Part shown: piece after piece, positions 44,786 through 58,731 of the stretch | How positions within the stretch are numbered: the first letter of the stretch is position 1 | Layout: every line of letters starts with the position of its first letter | Source of the DNA: Hydractinia symbiolongicarpus | Lineage: Eukaryota > Cnidaria > Hydrozoa > Anthoathecata > Hydractiniidae | Direction: 5' to 3' | DNA length: 64,000 nt | Assembly (NCBI RefSeq): GCF_029227915.1 | Contig: NC_079875.1 | Coordinates: 17,975,001-18,039,000, forward strand | The notes under the pieces: model-generated | Databases searched by the model: none | Told to the model about the DNA's origin: nothing | The model's input: only the letters and a program-made list of their open reading frames with translations | Made by a program: the position numbers and the translations under genes

Positions 44786-44880
44786 TACCGTAAAAGTTCG
44801 AACAAACACCATTGCTTATAGTTTTCGTCCCATGGACATACATATAAAAACTTACGGTGTTTGCTCAAACTTTTACGGCA
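44786..44880. mobile_element. Palindromic MITE, copy 2, tandem to copy 1
   Basis: Same orientation and nearly the same sequence as copy 1. Both are followed by AATGTACAATAAAAAAG, so the pair looks like a tandem duplication of MITE plus flank. A further TTTACGGCATTAA fragment follows. Confidence 0.7.
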
Positions 44881-45551
44881 TAAATAATGTACAATAAAAA
44901 AGCTTTACGGCATTAAGAAATGTTCAATAAGCTATATTATAAGACTTTCCGTAAACACACGAGGAGAAAGTGGAACTTAATGTTCAACCTTCTCAACAAC
45001 GTTCACTCAAGCATTTACGGCGAGTACCATCTCCAAACGAACAAAGCAAATTTTGTTGTCAAAAGGTCCAGTCTGATGACATGCCAGTAAAATGTAGAAA
45101 AAGAGACGTATAAAAAAATAGAAGTAAACAAAAGCTTCATCAAACAAAAAGTTGTACGTAAAAATAATACAACAATATATATCGAAACACAACTTGTACG
45201 CAACAAGCGATATTAATACAACAATAGACCAAAAAATATAAAAAAATACGTGTCTTGATATAGCTTTAAAAATGTGGTCTAACCGGTTAGCGCTTTAAGT
45301 ATTTATGTTCTAAAACTTAGCTCAACATGGTATTTGAAAACCTTACCTAACTTTATCTGGCATCCTTATCCATGTTCAAAAAATGCCACATTGTTAGATG
45401 AAAAAATCAATATTATATAAACAAGCTTTTCGATAAAACAAGGCTCACATGCTTTTTTTACACAATATCGCTAATAACAAGTCTGCCATAATTACCAACG
45501 AAACTTTTGCATATTCAAGACGGTACAAACCCAGACATATTTACATATTTA
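44881..45551. other. A/T-rich spacer, no gene seen
   Basis: No coding or repeat feature beyond a MITE-end fragment at its left edge. Confidence 0.4.
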
Positions 45552-47190
45552 ACGAGAGGAATCACTCACAAGAAGAATTCAATACGAAGGCTGTAAAACA
45601 ATTGAAATTATTGGTATTTTTAAAGAGGAATCACTAAAAAAAGATTGTTTGAATTTCAACACGATGCAACGACAGAAAATTTTTTCATATATATAGAAAA
45701 GAATCACTGACAAGAAAAATTTCTGTAGTTAGAGACGATGCAACGACAGGAAAATTGTTTATATATATAGAAAGGAATCACTGACAAAAAGAATTTCTGC
45801 AGTTTAAGACGACGCAACGGCAAAAAATTTTCTCATATATATATAGAAAGGAATCACTGACAAGAAGAGTTTCTGCTGTTTAAGACGCCGCAACGGCAGA
45901 AAAATTTTCATATATATAGAAAGGAATCACTGACAAAAAGAATTTCTGTAGTTAGAGACGACGCAACGACAGGAAAATTTTTCATATATATAGAAAGGAA
46001 ACACAGACAAAAAGAATTTCTGCAATTTAAGACGACGCAACGACAGGAAAATTGTTTATATATATAGAAAGGAATCACTGACAAAAAGAATTTCTGCTGT
46101 TTAAGACGCCGCAACGGCAGAAAAATTTTCATATATATAGAAAGGAATCACTGACAAAAAGAATTTCTGTAGTTAGAGACGACGCAACGACAGGAAAATT
46201 TTTCATATATATAGAAAGGAAACACAGACAAAAAGAATTTCTGCAATTTAAGACGACGCAACGGCAGAAAAATTTTCATATATATAGAAAGGAAACACAG
46301 ACAAAAAGAATTTCTGCAATTTAAGACGACGCAACGGCAGAAAAATTTTCATATATATAGAAAGGAAACACAGACAAAAAGAATTTCTGCAATTTAAGAC
46401 GACGCAACGGCAGAAAAATTTTCATATATATAGAAAGAAAACACAGACAAAAAGAATTTCTGCAATTTAAGACGACGCAACGGCAGAAAAATTTTCATAT
46501 ATATAAAAGGAATCACTGACAAAAAGAATTTCTGCAATTTAAGACGACGCAACGGCAGAAAAATTTTCATATATATAGAAAGGAAACACAGACAAAAAGA
46601 ATTTCTGCAATTTAAGACGACGCAACGGCAGAAAAATTTTCATATATATAGAAAGGAAACACAGACAAAAATGAATTTCTGCAATTTAAGACGACGCAAC
46701 GGCAGAAAAATTTTCATATATATAGAAAGGAATCACTGACAAAAAGAATTTCTGTAGTTAAAGACGATGCAACGACAGGAAACATTTGCATCTTTAAAGA
46801 CGGAAATTATCGACAAGCACAATTTTTGTATTTTGAGGTGATGCAAGTACTGAAAATATTTGCATCTATAAAGATGGGTCGTCGAAAAGAAAAATTCTTG
46901 AATTAAAAGGCAATGGAATGACCAGAAAATATTTGCATCGTTTAAGACGAGAACCACCGAGAAAAAGATTTTTGTACTTAAAGTAACAACAGGAAATATT
47001 TGCACATTTACAGACAGGCATCACGAACAAGAAAGATTCTTGTACTAGGCGATACAATAACAGGAAAAATTTGCATCTTTACAGACGGGATCACTAACAA
47101 GAAGAATTTTTGAATTTAAAGACGATGCAAGGAGATCATCGGCAAGAAGCCTTTTCGTATCTAAAGGCGCCTTAAAGATAGGAAATAATC
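45552..47190. repeat. 73-bp minisatellite with worn flanks
   Basis: The central part (about 45660-46790) is some fifteen copies of a 73-bp unit with CATATATATAGAAAGGAA, CAGACAAAAAGAATTTCTGC and GACGACGCAACGGCAG. Copies in the middle are nearly identical. Copies on both sides (45552-45660 and 46790-47190) keep only the skeleton (GATGCAA ... AGGAAA ... TTTGCATC). Confidence 0.9.
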
Positions 47191-48743
47191 ATAAACGAGA
47201 ATTAAACGAATTTTTAGTTTTAAACACAATGTAAAGAAAGACATTTATTATGCATATTTAGACATTAAAAAAAAAGGTTTCACCACTTTATAAGTTTACA
47301 GACAAAAGGCGCATTCAAGAATATTGAAAGAGTTTTGCAAAGTTTATATTATAGGTATACTAAAAACAGAAAGGCAACATTTATTTCTATATGTTGCTAG
47401 TACGAATTCAACCTCCATAGCGTCTCACTCAAGAGCTTTACCTTTTAGCATTTTCGTTTCTCTTTAAAATTTTAACACAAGCTTTGTAAATCATACAGCT
47501 TTGAAAAGGTGTGTGGTTTATTGTTTATAAATATATATAAATATATATAAATTTTTCCTTTGACAATGACTAGATGCAGCATGATATGGTAATGAGATTT
47601 CTTCTAAAAATGCCTGAATATTTTCAGGAAATAATAAAGAAAGTTCGAATTGATAATACACTGAGTAAAAATTTCATCTGCTTGAAGAGTGAAAAAAGGT
47701 TACTGCCACCTTCATAGTTAGCATTATGAAGTCTATTCCAGCCCAGGCCCTGGATTTGCTATTGCAATTTCAAGAGACAGTTTAAAGATGAAGGCCTAAA
47801 AATAGGTGCAACTATTGAGCACCTATCAGTTTAACTATCGCCAGTTAATCTTCGTCCTAACCTAACTGTATGTACACTCACATCCATCCCTGGCATGCAC
47901 AGTTATTTAAAGGCCTTAACCAAGCAACAGCTGGCATTACCTTTCTCATGGAGAGATACAAAATGGCTATATACTTACCTTAGATACTTACCTATGATGT
48001 TTTCCTATGTTTAAAATTGCATTCCTCTAGCCAACCTGTGTGATGCGAACTCTTCCCTATTCCCCACTAGGTTACCATTGCTTTACAAAACAATAATAAA
48101 AAACTAAATCTAACTAGACAAATAATTAACAAAAAGAATAAAAATAAAAAGCTTAAGTAAGATGCTGACGTTAAGTGAGACACTAAATAGGAGAAAGTTT
48201 GAAACCTGACCTTCTGCTAATTGTCTCATGGGAACAAATCTCAGCGGTTTAGCACATTCTGACGACCATTAGCATTTTAATCTTTAACGAACATAATTCG
48301 AACTTTCCTCAAATATAACTAACATTTGCCTTTTGTACACTATGACAAAAATATATTGTGTATTCAGCTTCTTTAAATAAATAGTACTTTAATGTTAGAA
48401 AACTAATTTATTTGACGGAATGTTTCTATTTACAAAATCAGAGTTTGGTTGACACAACAAAGACAGAAAGGCAACAAAATAATCAACAACAACAACAACA
48501 AACAAGAAACCACAGATATTTGCAAAGTTTCGCAGCTACAGTTTTACCTCATTTACAATTTTAAGATTTCTCGTAACGCACAAAGCTTAGAATTTTCTTT
48601 TTTGCACAAAAGCATCCAACATTAAAGTACGATAGAGTTCAATAAAAAGAGAAAATGCTTGTCGCGTATTAGATGAGTGAATAAGTGTTCTATTTGCTAT
48701 AACAATCAGTTCCCTAGTAATTCCATCACAAACGACAAACATA
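47191..48743. other. Non-coding spacer between two minisatellites
   Basis: A/T-rich; nothing recognised. Short AAC runs near 48485-48505. Confidence 0.4.
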
Positions 48744-48862
48744 TTTGTCGTTTCCATCGGAAAAACAAACTTTCGTCGTTTCCATCGCAAAACACACGTT
48801 CATCGTTTTCATCGCAAAACACAAGTTCGTCGTTTCCATCGCAAAACACACATTCGTCGTTT
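48744..48862. repeat. 27-bp minisatellite, about 4.4 copies
   Basis: Units of TTCGTCGTTTCCATCGCAAA plus ACACAAG. As 27 is divisible by three, frames stay open on both strands and give a false serine/glutamine/asparagine-rich ORF. Confidence 0.85.
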
Positions 48863-49354
48863 ATTTCATTAATTTGTATTGTTTTAATCTTTGACAAATA
48901 AATGGCCTGCCTGCCACATTACAGTTGGAATTTCTAACAAGAATCCTCGAACACTTATTCAGTCATTTACCGTACTAAAACCTGTGGGTTTTGATCCAAA
49001 TATATGAAGTTCTTCTTAAAAAATAGCTGAACCTTAATATGAGGTTTTGCAAAATCTACTTTATTTTTAATGCTTTACTTAATCTTTTAAATAATAAAAC
49101 TTTTTCTGTTGCCGGTTAACTATGTAGTCTTGCAGTCTAATCTTAAAATACAACACAATTATATTATAGTGACTTGCTTTTATAAAAGGCACCGATTTTT
49201 ATGTGCTATCCCGCGACATGGGTAACTCTCCAGTCCTTTCGTTTTTAACATGACATAGGTCCACATTCTCTATCTTCTCATTTTCCTTGGAATGCATTCA
49301 GACGTTTTGCTTTTCTCAATAACAAAGGATAATAGTTCATGGTTTCTCCACAAC
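48863..49354. other. Short non-coding spacer before the satellite
   Basis: No gene or repeat recognised. Confidence 0.4.
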
Positions 49355-52300
49355 ATACATAAATATCCAGACTTTACATATTTTCCCATGGAATAGATAC
49401 ATATCCAATCTTTCATTTAACAGGGTTTCCGATGACATAGATTAATATCAAAATTTACCAGGTTTTCCATCACATAGAATAATATCCAGACTGTAACAGG
49501 TTTTTCCATGACATTGATAAATATCCAGACTGTAACAGGTTTTTCCAGAGATTAATATTCAGACATTAAAGGATTTCCCACTTGGTAGATTAATATCTAA
49601 ATTTAACGGGGTTTTGCATAACATAGATTAATATCCAGACTTTAACAGATTTCCATGACATAGATAAACACCCAGACTGTAACAGGTTTTTCCATGACAT
49701 TGGTTAATATCCAGATTTAAACAGGTTTTTCCAGAGATTAATATTCTCACTTTGATACGTTTTCCGTGATACAAACTGATATACAAACTTTAACAGATTT
49801 CCATGACATAGATTAATATCCAAACTTTAACTCATTTCCCATGACATAGATAAATATCCAGACTTTAACAGGTTTTTTCATGACATAGAGAAATATCCAG
49901 ACTTTAGCAGATTCTTCATGACATAGATAAATGTCCGGACTTTGAGAGGTATTCCAAAGAATAATATCCAGACGGTAGAGGATTTCCCTGACAGATAAAT
50001 TTCCAGACCTTAACAGGTTTTCCACCATACGATTAATATCCACACTTTGATAGGCTTTACATGACAAACACTGAGATCCAGACTTTAACAGATTTTCCAT
50101 GACATAAATAAATATCCAGACGGCAACAAATTTTTCAATGACACAGATTGATGTCCTGACTTTAACAGATTTTTCCATGACATGATTAACATCCAGACTG
50201 TAACAGGTTTTTCCATGACATAGATGAACATCCAGACTTTAACAGGTTTTTCCAGAGATTAATATTCAGACCTTAAAGGATTTCCCACCTGGTAGATTAA
50301 TATCTAAATATAACAGGGTTTTGCATAACACAGATTAATATCCAGACTTTAACAGATTTCCATGACATAGATAAACATCCAGACTGTAACAGGTTTTTCC
50401 ATGACATAGATGAACATTCAGACTTTAACAGGTTTTTCCAGAGATTAATATTCAGACGTTAAATGATTTCCCACCTGGTAGATTAATATCTAAATTTAAC
50501 GGGGTTTTGCATAACATAGATTAATATCCAGACTTTAACAGATTTCCATGACATAGATAAACATCCAGACTGTAAAGTGTTTTTTCATGACATAGAGAAA
50601 TATCCAGACTTTAGCAGATTTTTCATGACATAGATAAATGTCCGGACTTTAAGAGGTATTCCAAAGAATAATATCCAGACGGTAGAGGATTTCCCTGACA
50701 GATAAATTTCCAGACCTTAACAGATTTTCCACCACACGATTAATATCCACACTTTGATAGGCTTTACATGACAAACACTGAGATCCACTTTAACAGATTT
50801 TTCATGACATAGATAAATATCCAGACTGCAACAAATTATTCAACGACACAGATTGATGTCCTGACTTTAACAGATTTTTCCATGACATAGATTAACATCC
50901 AGACTGTAACAGGTTTTTCCATGACATAGATGAACATCCAGACTTTAACAGGTTTTTCTAGAGATTAATATTCAGACGTTAAAGGATTTCCCACCGGGTA
51001 GATTAATATCTAAATTTAACGGAGTTTTGCATAACATAGATTAATATCCAGACTTTAACAGATTTCCATGACATAGATAAACACCCAGACTGTAACAGGT
51101 TTTTCCATGACATTGGTTAATATCCAGATTTTAACAGGTTTTTCCAGAGATTAATATTCATACTTTGATACGTTTTCCGTGACACAAATTGATATACAAA
51201 CTTTAACAGATTTCCATGACATAGATTAATATCCAAACTTTAACAGATTTCCCGTGACATAGATAAATATCCAGACTTTGACAGGTTTTTCATGACATAG
51301 AGAAATATCCAGACTTTAGCAGATTTTTCATGACATAGATAAATATCCGGACTTTAAGAGGTATTCCAAAGAATAATATCCAGACGGTAGAGGATTTCCC
51401 TGACAGATAAATTTCCAGACCTTAACAGGTTTTCCACCATACGATTAATATCCACACTTTGATAGGCTTTACATGACAAACACTGAGATCGAGACTTTAA
51501 CAGATTTTCCATGACATAAATAAATATCCAGACTGTAACAAATTTTTCAATGACACAGATTAATATCCACACTTTAACAGATTTCCCGTGACATAGATTA
51601 ACATCCTGACTGTAACAGGTTTTTCCATGACATAGATTAATATCCAGACTTTAGCAGATTTTTCACAACATAGATAAATATCCGGACTTTAAGAGGTATT
51701 CCAAAGAATAATATCCAGACGGTAGAGGAATTCCCTGACAGATAAATTTCCAGACCTTAACAGATTTTCCACCATACGATTAATATCCACACTTTGATAG
51801 GCTTTACATGACAAACACTGAGATCCAGACCTTAACAGATTTTCCATGACATAGATAAATATGCAGACTGCAACAAATTTTTCAAACACAGATTGATGTC
51901 CTGACTTTAACAGATTTTTCCATGACATAGATTAACATCCTGACTGTAACAGGTTTTTCCATGACATAGATGAACATTCAGACTTTAACAGGTTTTTCCA
52001 GAGATTAATATTCAGACGTTAAATGATTTCCCACCTGGTAGATTAATATCTAAATTTAACGGGGTTTTGCATAACATAGATTAATATCCAGACTTTAACA
52101 GATTTCCATGACATAGATAAACATCCAGACTGTAAAGTGTTTTTTCATGACAGAGAGAAATATCCAGACTTTAGCAGATTTTTCATGACATAGATAAATA
52201 TCCGGACTTTAAGAGGTATTCCAAAGAATAATATCCAGACGGTAAAGGATTTCCCTGACAGATAAATTTCCAGACCTTAACAGGTTTTCCACCATACGAT

Positions 52301-53815
52301 TAATATCCACACTTTGATAGGCTTTACATGACAAACACTGAGATCCAGACCTTAACAGATTTTCCATGACATAGATAAATATCCAGACTGCAACAAATTT
52401 TTCAACCACACAGATTGATGTCCTGACTTTAACAGATTTTTCCATGACATAGATTAACATCCTGACTGTAACAGGTTTTCCATGACATAGATGAACATTC
52501 AGACTTTAACAGGTTTTTCCAGAGATTAATATTCAGACGTTAAATGATTTCCCACCTGGTAGATTAATATCTAAATTTAACGGGGTTTTGCATAACATAG
52601 ATTAATATCCAGACTTTAACAGATTTCCATGACATAGATAAACATCCAGACTGTAAAGTGTTTTTTCATGACAGAGAAAAATATCCAGACTTTAGCAGAT
52701 TTTTCATGACATAGATAAATGTCCGGACTTTAAGAGGTATTCCAAAGAATAATATCCAGACGGTAGAGGATTTCCCTGACAGATAAATTTCCAGACCTTA
52801 ACAGATTTTCCACCACACGATTAATATCCACACTTTGATAGGCTTTACATGACAAACACTGAGATCCAGACTTTAACAGATTTTTCATGACATAGATAAA
52901 TATCCAGACTGCAACAAATTATTCAACGACACAGATTGATGTCCTGACTTTAACAGATTTTTCCATGACATAGATTAACATCCAGACTGTAACAGGTTTT
53001 TCCATGACATAGATGAACATTCAGACTTTAACAGCTTTTCCAGAGATTAATATTCAGACGTTAAATGATTTCCCACCTGGTAGATTAATATCTAAATTTA
53101 ACGGGGTTTTGCATAACATAGATTAATATCCAGACTTTAACAGATTTCCATGACATAGATAAACATCCAGACTGTAAAGGGTTTTTTCATGACATTGGTT
53201 AATATCCAGATTTTAACAGGTTTTTCCAGAGATTAATATTCACACTTTGATAGGTTTTCCGTGACACAGATTGATATGCAAACTTTAACAGATTTCCCGT
53301 GACATAGATAAATATCCAGACTTTGACAGGTTTTCCATGACATAGATTAATATCCAGACTTTGACAGGTTTTTTCATGACATAGAGAAATATCCAGACTT
53401 TAGCAGATTCTTCATGACATAGATAAATGTCCGGACTTTAAGAGGTATTCCAAAGAATAATATCCAGACGGTAGAGGATTTCCCTGACAGATAAATTTCC
53501 AGACCTTAACAGATTTTCCACCATTCGATTAATATCCACACTTTGATAGGCTTTACATGACAAACACTGAGATCCAGACTTTAACAGATTTTCATGATGG
53601 AGATTAATATCCAGATTTTAACAGATTATTCCATGACATAGATTAATATCCAGATTTTAACAGGTTTTCCATGACATAGAATAATATCCAAACTTTAACA
53701 GTTTCCACGACGGAGATGAATATCCAGACCTTAACAGGTTTCCACCACACAATTAATATCCAGATTTAACAGGTTTTCAATGACATAGATTATTATCCAG
53801 ACTTTAAGAGGCTTT
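49355..53815. repeat. 4.5-kb composite satellite with higher-order structure
   Basis: The basic unit is about 38-40 bp (CATGACATAGATTAATATCC followed by AGACTTTAACAGGTTTTTC). Variant units are arranged in larger blocks. A marker block containing GGTATTCCAAAGAATAATAT recurs near 49946, 50657, 51360, 51697, 52217, 52736 and 53445, i.e. at steps of roughly 710, 700, 340, 520, 520 and 710 bp. The minus-strand frames of 70-120 codons that recur across it are copies of the same satellite, not genes. Confidence 0.92.
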
Positions 53816-56800
53816 TTTCTTGATCATGGCGTTGCTGTTGATATCCCTGACTAAGTTTTTTTCCAAACAATTGTTAATAACTATCTATTCTTAAAACGAG
53901 TCCTCACTTTTCTATGTCTGTAAAAAAATACTAAAACTTGTACATTAAAACATAATATTCATGGCAATAGCTACAATCTTTTTCCTTTCTTAATCTATTC
54001 TAAGACAATCCATTTTTGATGTGATAATGAAGAATTAAGCATTACAAACGAGTCTCAATAAAGCTTTTCCTTTTTCATATCTGCAATCCTTAATCAGTAT
54101 TTAGCTTTGGCGAAAGCTGATCTTTAATTGAGCCATGTGTAACTTGTCATTGATCACCATTGACTATTACATTCGCCTGACAAATGTTGCCTTTCTAAGC
54201 TTTTAACTAATATTCAAGTTTGCTAGCGTCATTAATACAAAACAATGACTTTGCAAAACAGTTAACACAACTCCACATAAAGCCATTGTAATGAGCCATA
54301 CAGTCATAAAAAAATTTTAATTTTATTTTTAATTATTTTTTGCAAATCATGATTTTTTGACCATATTAAATAAATTGCAAAATACAGAAAATGTTTCACG
54401 CAAGCTTTCACTAACTTTTTTAAGTAATGTTACAAAATAGCAGACAAGCATTTTCATCCTACATTGTACTGGTATATAAATTTTACACATATAAATAAAG
54501 ATATTTACCCTAATTACACGATCTCTCCTCAGAAAGCAATAGTAACCCACTGTAGAAACGCAGGGTAAAACGGGATGATGTGGAACTTAGTTTTATAGCT
54601 TAAGAAATAGTTTTGAAATGTTTTTCATACAACAGTATTAATCATATATTCTTAATTATGTTGGGAGAAATTTAAGCAGATTAAATTTCACAGAACTTAA
54701 ATTTCAACAGTAAACCAATTTGTCAAAATTTTCAGGGTATTATAAAAATTAGGTTAATAAAAAAAACTAAATTATACCCACATAAAATCTGTTCAATTCA
54801 ATTTAGCAGTAAACAACAAGCAAATATTCCCTTGGATGCCATTTTCAGGGTTTTATTAAAATTTATGAAATTTTAATTCTTGTGAAAGTCAATCTTTTTA
54901 AAGTATGTAAGGACCAAAGCCACAAGAAACAGATAGTCTGAAGTTTTCTTTGTAGAGGGGTGGTTCTAAAAACGCTACTGCAGAATTTTTTAAATGGCCG
55001 CTACATAGAAAGGTTGTCTGCTCAAATATGCCCTTAACGGTTTTTTGTGAGCAACTGATGCTGGTATGTTTCACATTGCATAATAGGATTAATCAGATGA
55101 GATTGAAAAAGCACCATTTTGCTTATACAGATAAAAATTGAACTGCTTTGATATTAACTGTCTTGCACAAGGAAATTTTTTTATCCCCAAAGATTAGAGA
55201 AAGTGTGTGTATTGCAGTCCAAAGTAGTTTCCATAAAAATGTTATTAGCCTGACAAATTCGTCATTCAAGACAAACCCATCCGTTAGATGTGGGTTCGTT
55301 ATGAGCCATTATGGTTAGATTTGGTACAAACAGAATTAAGCTTTTGATGTAGTAGTTCTACATGCTTCAAATGTGATCCTGGCATCTCATTATGGCCAGT
55401 AACAGGCACTCAACTTAGTATCTAGACGGTCCAATAATTTTGGGTTATTCCAGGTGCCAATGTCAGTCCACAGACAAGCTAATGTCACAATGTATTAGTG
55501 GAAGACAATAAAAAAGGAAATTTATGCATTAAATTTAGCTTGATATAGCTGTGTTCATATCATAAACATCATTTTAAGCCATAAAATAAGAAGCTATTAT
55601 ATAGCTATGATAAAACTAGCACTGCAAAGTATTATTTTTCGAACAAAACCACCATGAAGTTGTGAATACTAATATTACTTTAGTTGCTGCAACAGGGATG
55701 TTTTACATAAAACAAAACGTTTGTTTTTATTTGCAGCAAATTCTTCGTGAAATAAAAGATATCTGATATGCTTTCAAGGATAATATCGTGAAAATTCTGA
55801 TGCAGTAGTTTACTTATGTGGGGCAATAAACCTATGTAAACTAGATCTTTGAAATCAGTTTAATAAACATGTTGCTCTAACATGTTATGACTGGTTCATT
55901 TAGCCTGAATCTTTAATTAGTATGATCACAAGCCTAGAACGACTCATTACTGTCTTGTAAAGCCCTACTCATAAATCATATGATTTCATGTCGGAAGTTG
56001 TTCTCCTTGGTACCAGATCTGTCAAAAATAGTTTGCAATATACGCCTTTTTCTTAAGACTGGTCCAAAAACACCCTATAACAAGTTTCAAGCCAATAACC
56101 CATATTGCACTAATATTGTACTTCTGATTTTCACAATATAAGGCTATGGGATATTCACCCAGAGTACCAATTGACTTCTCATATTAGCCTTTGAAATGTT
56201 ACCTTGCATTATTTAAGATCATAAAACATGTACATTTCCAAACAATCCTAAACAACGTGAAGAATTATTTCTTGCGAAAATGTACAGTACAGTTTACTTG
56301 TAGCACTAAATACGGCATATGTCAGATTTCTAGGCTAACATTATTAGCCTTCTACAATATGGCATGATACCTAATGATAGTTTTTTAAGGATATGTGGCT
56401 ATAACATATTGGACCATTACCTTTTAATTATGCTGACAACGACCTTATTTCAGCTTATCTGAAACAACAAATACATGAATGCCTGCAAAATCTATCTGGG
56501 ATTTGTCTTTGATAAGGATGTGCCTTGCAATTTATTGCCTTTTAATGTTATTTCCTAGAAAGAATATTGTTTCTTAAAGCACTATTTTGTGGGTCACCTA
56601 CTTGCCTCAGCTACCAAGGTTTTAGCCTGGCCGCATGTTCAGTCGCTAACTTGTTTTTGACCTAAAACTCTGTCAGAGGCCTTAACAAATCCGTTGGTGT
56701 AACAAAATGTAAAGTCCAGCTGCCCTACTCTCTAGTTTTCTTCACCAAGATATTATTACATAATTCTTGTGATGTCAGGGAATAAACACGTAAACCACAT

Positions 56801-57937
56801 GGGTCAAACCTTATTTGCATCTTATTATTGACAAGGCACTACAAAAAATAAAAAAGGATATTAAAGCAAGAAGCGTTGTCAATCAGACCCTATCTCTGTT
56901 TCTTATGACTACGCTAGAAAAAGATATGCATCATACTTTATAAATGTACGGCAAGTCATATTTGAATTAATTGTATATAAAAAAATAGAGCCAGAAAATG
57001 TTTCAGGATCCAAAAATTTCTAATTAAACTTTTTATGGCTAAGAAACAAGGAATAAACTCAAATCAATCAATTTGTATCCAACAAGTTGAGAATTTTAAT
57101 TGAGTAAAGAAGAGTCTATTCGAGATGTTTCTAGGATTCCTAATTTAAATTTACCATATATGAGTATAAACACATATCTTTTATAAGTATAAAATTATGA
57201 TAAATAGCAGTATTCCCATTAAAGCAACATTTAAATTTCAGAAAATTCACAAATATGAACATCTAGACGCTAAATTTTTAAATAAAAAATATCTTAAAAA
57301 AATATTTAAGATATAAAACTAAGTCCCACAACAATATCCTTTCTTCTCCCTACCCCCCTCCACCAATGCAAAATGGGTGGAATACAAGATGAACACTGGC
57401 AAAAGTCTCTCAAAAATTAATCTCCACTTATAAATATATGGTCATTAATAGGCAACGCCAAATACAACATTGGTTAGGCCATTTAAAACTGTGCCTGCGG
57501 GGCCTGGAAGTAAGTGCACACACAGTCAGGAAGAATGAGGATCAACTGGCGATATAAAAAAAGGTGCTCTCCAGTTGCACCTTCTTGCCCCCATCAAATA
57601 GGCCTTCATCTAATTTTACTGTAGAAAAAACAAAACAAATCCATGGCCTGAACCAGAATAGACAATCTTTATTGCTCACTATGGCTGACAAATTAAATAG
57701 GTTTATTAGCACTCTTTACGCAAACAAAAATTCCTTCTTATATGTTTGATATTATTTAGGAACAGTGTACTAAGTTATGGTTTTGTATATATTTTTAATT
57801 AGTTGAGCCAAACATCATACTGTACCGATGCATGTTTTCTATGATTCAGGAATGGTCCATACCAAGCCAAATTTAAATGATTTAAAGGATTTAAATGAAT
57901 TGAGGGATTTGATTGATTTTACTAACTAGGTTCAGAT
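53816..57937. other. 4.1 kb of A/T-rich DNA with no gene recognised
   Basis: I see no exon with convincing splice borders. It contains one copy of a dispersed repeat at 56007-56104. Confidence 0.4.
56007..56104 (+). repeat. Dispersed repeat, copy 1
   Basis: Starts CTTGGTACCAGATCTGTC and ends CAAGCCAATAACCCAT. It matches 58553-58647 with about ten differences. In this copy the repeat runs on without interruption into ATTGCACTAATATTG. Confidence 0.8.
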
Positions 57938-58318
57938 TTAACTAAACATAGTTGAAAAAACATATAAAAATTCAAAAAAATTATTTAATACTAATAATGA
58001 AGAAACAGAAGATGAAACTATAGATTTAATAGAGGATGAAAATGAGGTCGCAAAAACGTATGATAAAGAGAAAGTTTTTGAAATTAGGAGTAACAACGGC
58101 TTAACACTCATTCCTAAATATTGTAAAAGAAAAGCCATAAAAACAATAACTAATTGAGAGTACAGAAACTTAACAGGAATGTCGAATGTCGTGAACGACT
58201 ATCTGTTCTAAGTCGATTTCACAACGATGTTAGAAGTTTATGTAGCCTTGGTTTGAGCAGCAAAAGTTATGAATCACTTTTGTCAAGTTTGGTTGTGGAA
58301 AAACTCCCTCATATATAA
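57938..58318 (+). pseudogene. BEL/Pao-type gag (DUF1759-like) fragment
   Basis: An acidic frame (NNEETEDETIDLIEDENE, from about 57950) stops at 58153. The adjacent frame from 58154 reads RFHNDVRSLCSLGLSSKSYE then SLLSSLVVEKLPHI and stops at 58316. The phrase 'RSL..LG..S..Y..LL...V..KLP' is the signature of the DUF1759 part of Pao retrotransposon polyproteins. Only this short piece is present, with a frameshift. Confidence 0.5.
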
Positions 58319-58552
58319 AGAAATATAAGTTTGCCCTTAAAATTATTTTCTAACAGCTCAATTGTAGCATTTGTCAGAACAAGGATGCCAGAAGAGTAAA
58401 TAGTAAACAGTTTCACTGTTTTAAAAACTTGCATCTTATAATACTGCTTGAATGCTTACCAGGTTAGACCAAATAATAAATAAATTAAGAAATAAGTTAA
58501 GAAATATATACATATAATTATTGGTACATACATTTATGTTGTTGTTTTGCTT

Positions 58553-58646
58553 GGTACCAGACCTGTAAAAAATAGTTTGCAATATATTCTTTGTTCTTAA
58601 GACTAGTCCAAAAACACCCCATAAAAAGTTTCAAGCCAATAACCCA
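58553..58646 (+). repeat. Dispersed repeat, copy 2, interrupted by a Helitron end
   Basis: Same repeat as 56007-56104. It ends at CCA, directly followed by TCTATATTATAATAC, where copy 1 continues with T-ATTGCAC. Confidence 0.75.
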
Positions 58647-58700
58647 TCTATATTATAATACCTGTAAACGTCTGTCTGTCACGCAAAATGAATAAATGAA
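58647..58700 (+). mobile_element. Helitron 5' end fragment
   Basis: TCTATATTATAATACC, then a GTCTGTCTGTC run. The first 15 bases equal the 5' terminus of the complete Helitron at 26114-26393. A matching 3' hairpin with CTAG was not found before the CENP-C exon at 58732, so the copy seems truncated. Confidence 0.6.
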
Positions 58701-58731
58701 TAATTAATAAAATGAACGTATATACATACAT

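Noticed and set aside
49813-52460. Repeated minus-strand frames of 72-121 codons
   Set aside because: They recur with the satellite blocks, have no codon signal and no outside similarity that I can see.
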